A DNA stretch of 6,414 bases, from NCBI GenBank assembly GCA_021808875.1, contig JAKBAU010000213.1, positions 1 through 6,414 on the forward strand, read 5' to 3'. Positions 4,098-6,414 of this stretch are shown here, piece by piece (position 1 is the stretch's first letter; each line of letters starts with the position of its first letter). Under the pieces are notes generated by a model that ran no database searches, had not been told where the DNA came from, and saw only the letters and a program-made list of their open reading frames with translations. A program made the translations under genes and the position numbers. The stretch comes from Pseudomonadota bacterium (GTDB lineage: Bacteria > Pseudomonadota > Alphaproteobacteria > Micropepsales > Micropepsaceae).

Positions 4098-6341
4098 ATG
4101 CCGAAACTTTTGAGGTCCAGCGAAACAGCAGGTTGCGGGGCCACGATCGAACTAGAAAATGGCGAGGTCGTGTACGTGTCCATCGCGCAAACCAGGGTCT
4201 TGGTGCGCAGATGGGATATGAACGGAGGACTGATCAAATCCCTTTTGAGCAACTTCTTTGGCGCGAAGCTGTACAACGAAAGCAGCGTCTATAAGAACGC
4301 GCAAACAGCGCGAGCGCTCAGCCTGATGTATCCCGAGCAGGCGTCGCCGCTCTGCTTCAAGAATCCCGTGTTAGCTGCGTTCTCTAATGCGATATGGCAT
4401 TGCGCATCGACGGCCGAAGTTTGCGCTGTCCTCAATGAAGCGCTGGCAAAGGCCCCGGAGCTTGGAGAGGAAGCCAGTAGGGCCGTGCCACAAAGGACCT
4501 TGAGCAAAAGCGACGAAAGAATTGTCTCTGATTTGGCCGATCTCATGGCAAAAGGCGACACGAAGCCGGATGCGTTTTATGATGTCGCGGTACTGCCTCA
4601 TCCGAAGGAGGATATTCTCCTCGCGATCGAGCGTGAGATACTTCGCGAAACATCAGACGCGCGCGTTGAGTGGCTCGCGGTCGGCGCAATGTTCCTGCCG
4701 TCCTTTCAAGAAGGCATCGGTCCCAAACCGTTGTCATGGTTCGGCGTTGACCTTGCGGAGCTTCAACGCTCGATTCCCGACCTGAAGGAACAAGCGAAGG
4801 CTCTGGTGCAGAACCCCGATCGTGAGCGAGCGGAACGGTTTCTCGCGGTTATGAAGATTGAGAGTGACCAGATCCAGGCCCGAATCGATGCCGTGCTCCG
4901 GCTGCGACAAGCGCGAATGGAGCATTCGACGTTGGCAACTGCGGACAAAAACGCAGATTTTTGCTTCGATATGGGCAATAAGCGCATTAGTGGCCGACAA
5001 GTGCCGCAGGACTACGCGGAAGCAGCAAAGTTGTATCGCAAAGCCGCTGAGCAAGGGCACGCGATGGCGCAAAGTCAGCTCGGACTTATGTTCGCTAGTG
5101 GACAGGGTGTGCCACAGGACTTTGCGGAAGCAGCCCGCTGGTGCCGCCCTGCGGCGGAGGCAGGCGTCGCCGAGGCCCAATGGCAACTTGGCGATATGCA
5201 TATCAAAGGTCGGGGCGTGCCGCAGGACTACAACAAAGCCGCCGATTGGTGTCGCGGGGCTGCTGAGCAAGGAAACCCTAATGCCCAAATGCTGTTGGGA
5301 GCCTTGTATCACAATGGGCAGGGTGTCCCGCGAGATTATGTACAGGCGCAGATGTGGCTTACCCTTGCTGCCGCTGGCTTTCCGCCATCGAAGGCAGGCA
5401 ACCGAGAGAAGGTCGCCTCGCTTCGCGAAATCGTCGCAGCGAAGATGACCGAGCCACAGATTGCACAAGCACAGGAGATGGCACGGGAGTGGAAACCTAG
5501 AAACGGTCGAGCCATACCGCCTCCTGTTGACATCGCGCTCTACTCGCGGCCAGCGCAGACCGCGCCGTTGACTCAAGATACGGCGCCTCCCTCACCACCA
5601 TTGACACATCCCGTCCCAGACCGCGTGCCCGCTCCCGCGTCGCGGCATCAACTCACTTTCGACAAGGCGGGCAGAGCCATTATCAGGCCGGATGATCTAC
5701 TGCCGGTCATTGCCGGATACTCGGATATGGCTCTACGGACCCTTGACATAAGCGAGGACGAGGCGATGCGGCGGACCGAACACGGAGACGGCGGCAGGTT
5801 CACACTGGCAGCGCTCTTGCGGACTCTAAAGGATACCCGGACCTACCCGGAGGCTCCCTATTACGCAAAGTTCCATACGGATGAGGACGGCGAAATCGAC
5901 TCAATCCATCACGGCTGGTGCTTCGACTTCTTTGCCATTCTCAACGGGCGTGAAGTTAATCTCCTCCAGGGCCTGCGGTTCGCCGATACGGTGGACGGTG
6001 TCCAATCAGCGTTCTTCGCCAGTGCGATTCTCCCGACCGTCGGCGCGTACTGGCACGGGCTGTATGACCGCGACTATCAAATCGTTGAGACGGCTAAAGA
6101 GCTGAACGAACTCCTATTCGGCGGGACCCTGAAAGACACCTCTGGCGATACGCAAGGCATCCTCCACACGCCGCTCGGGCTGCGAATTCAGAAAGTCGAT
6201 GAAGCCAAGCAGTGTACATGCCTCTGCTATAGTGAGACGGAAGGGCTTTTGGATGTCCGATGCACGATTTCGGCGGGCGGGCAGGCATGCGAGGCGGTGC
6301 GAACCGTCCTGCGTGAACCTGAAGGCAGAACCCTCTACTAA
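4098..6341 (+). CDS. Sel1-repeat protein with unrecognised N- and C-terminal domains
   Basis: A 747-residue protein, apparently cytoplasmic (no signal peptide or membrane segment). Residues 1-285 form a domain I do not recognise (ELENGEVVYVSIAQTRVLVRRWDMNGGLIKSLL near the start, later helical and charged). Residues 286-429 are four Sel1-like repeats of exactly 36 residues with the usual YxxGxGVPQDyxeAaxWyrxAAeqG pattern; these fold as paired helices and bind protein partners. The helical tail AAKMTEPQIAQAQEMAREWKPR caps them. A proline-rich linker (469-514) leads to an unrecognised C-terminal domain (515-747) with HGWCFDFF and a CxCxC cluster (Cys706, 708, 710). I chose ATG 4098, preceded by AGGG at 4086-4089; a GTG at 4050 would add 16 residues overlapping the upstream gene. 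Coupling to the membrane protein suggests the two work together. Function unknown. Confidence 0.93.
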   Translation: MPKLLRSSETAGCGATIELENGEVVYVSIAQTRVLVRRWDMNGGLIKSLLSNFFGAKLYNESSVYKNAQTARALSLMYPEQASPLCFKNPVLAAFSNAIWHCASTAEVCAVLNEALAKAPELGEEASRAVPQRTLSKSDERIVSDLADLMAKGDTKPDAFYDVAVLPHPKEDILLAIEREILRETSDARVEWLAVGAMFLPSFQEGIGPKPLSWFGVDLAELQRSIPDLKEQAKALVQNPDRERAERFLAVMKIESDQIQARIDAVLRLRQARMEHSTLATADKNADFCFDMGNKRISGRQVPQDYAEAAKLYRKAAEQGHAMAQSQLGLMFASGQGVPQDFAEAARWCRPAAEAGVAEAQWQLGDMHIKGRGVPQDYNKAADWCRGAAEQGNPNAQMLLGALYHNGQGVPRDYVQAQMWLTLAAAGFPPSKAGNREKVASLREIVAAKMTEPQIAQAQEMAREWKPRNGRAIPPPVDIALYSRPAQTAPLTQDTAPPSPPLTHPVPDRVPAPASRHQLTFDKAGRAIIRPDDLLPVIAGYSDMALRTLDISEDEAMRRTEHGDGGRFTLAALLRTLKDTRTYPEAPYYAKFHTDEDGEIDSIHHGWCFDFFAILNGREVNLLQGLRFADTVDGVQSAFFASAILPTVGAYWHGLYDRDYQIVETAKELNELLFGGTLKDTSGDTQGILHTPLGLRIQKVDEAKQCTCLCYSETEGLLDVRCTISAGGQACEAVRTVLREPEGRTLY
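4953..5384 (+). repeat. Four in-frame 108-base Sel1 repeat units
   Basis: The coding sequence repeats with a period of exactly 108 bases (36 codons). The anchor GTGCC(G/A)CAGG occurs at 5001, 5109 and 5217 and as the diverged GTCCCGCGAG at 5325. Unit 1 departs from the consensus (GRQVPQD where the others read GQGV or GRGV), and unit 4 has lost the terminal AAEQG motif, as end repeats commonly do. DNA similarity between units is patchy, so this is an old protein repeat and not a recent tandem duplication. Confidence 0.92.
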
Positions 6342-6347
6342 GCGGTA

Positions 6348-6369
6348 TACGTCATAGGGCTATGGCGTA
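6348..6369. terminator. Stem-loop after the Sel1 operon, possible bidirectional terminator
   Basis: TACGTCATA (6348-6356) pairs with TATGGCGTA (6361-6369) over 9 bp, with one G-U pair, around the loop GGGC. It begins 7 bases after the Sel1 gene stop and straddles the stop codon of a possible convergent gene. There is no T-run on either side, so intrinsic termination would be weak; it may only protect the 3' end of the message. Confidence 0.35.
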
Positions 6370-6414
6370 GACATAGTGCTCATCATCGTCGGCGCTGGCC
6401 CGCCATTTCGCGAC
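6352..6414 (-). CDS. Possible C-terminal end of a minus-strand gene (partial)
   Basis: Reading inward from the right edge on the minus strand, 20 codons run open (VAKWRASADDDEHYVYAIAL) to a TGA at 6352-6354. The composition is protein-like, whereas the other two minus frames give unlikely peptides or early stops. If real, this gene converges on the Sel1 operon with ten bases between stop codons, a normal arrangement. The piece is too short to identify, and a chance open frame of this length is quite possible. Confidence 0.35.
   Translation of the reverse strand, partial: VAKWRASADDDEHYVYAIAL

Noticed and set aside
4734..5576. 280-residue minus-strand frame
   Set aside because: It is antisense to the Sel1-repeat gene, whose 108-base periodicity and protein motifs clearly set the coding strand.
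6342..6414. Right-hand attachment site matching the tRNA 3' end
   Set aside because: No copy of the T-arm or 3' acceptor sequence is found here; the element most likely continues beyond the window.

Overview
The window looks like the left end of an integrated genomic island in a GC-rich alphaproteobacterium. The evidence is the style of the serine recombinase (an alphaproteobacterial-type 'HSFSRFFRD' catalytic helix), the codon usage, and the small companion genes. The order (Rhizobiales, Sphingomonadales or another) cannot be fixed from this sequence.

Layout. A complete tRNA-Glu(CTC) gene (47-122, + strand) marks the probable chromosomal boundary. Convergent with it, on the minus strand, lies a large serine recombinase (24-1724). 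Its reading frame runs straight through the antisense of the whole tRNA gene into the flank, as integrases abutting a tRNA attachment site often do. Upstream of it on the same strand are a small acidic protein of unknown function (1743-1961), a 250-base gap holding a strong branched inverted repeat (2098-2184), and a toxin-antitoxin pair in toxin-first order: a TumE-family toxin (2584-2940) and a TumA-like winged-helix antitoxin (2210-2587), overlapping by ATGA. All four minus-strand genes could be read from one promoter near 2945-2985, giving an integration and maintenance module.

A 517-base region without a convincing gene (2941-3457) separates this module from a divergent plus-strand operon that looks like cargo. 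The first gene is a 209-residue single-pass membrane protein of unknown function (3458-4087). Ten bases later comes a 747-residue protein (4098-6341) with an unrecognised N-terminal domain, exactly four 36-residue Sel1-like repeats, a proline-rich linker and an unrecognised Cys-containing C-terminal domain. The pair has no recognisable catalytic motif. It is the most plausible undescribed system in the window, but any role (for example defence or signalling) is inference from its setting only.

At the right edge a stem-loop follows the operon, and the last 20 codons of a possible minus-strand gene run in from outside the window. No attR-like copy of the tRNA end is seen, so the element probably continues to the right. 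No CRISPR array, rRNA or insertion sequence is visible.
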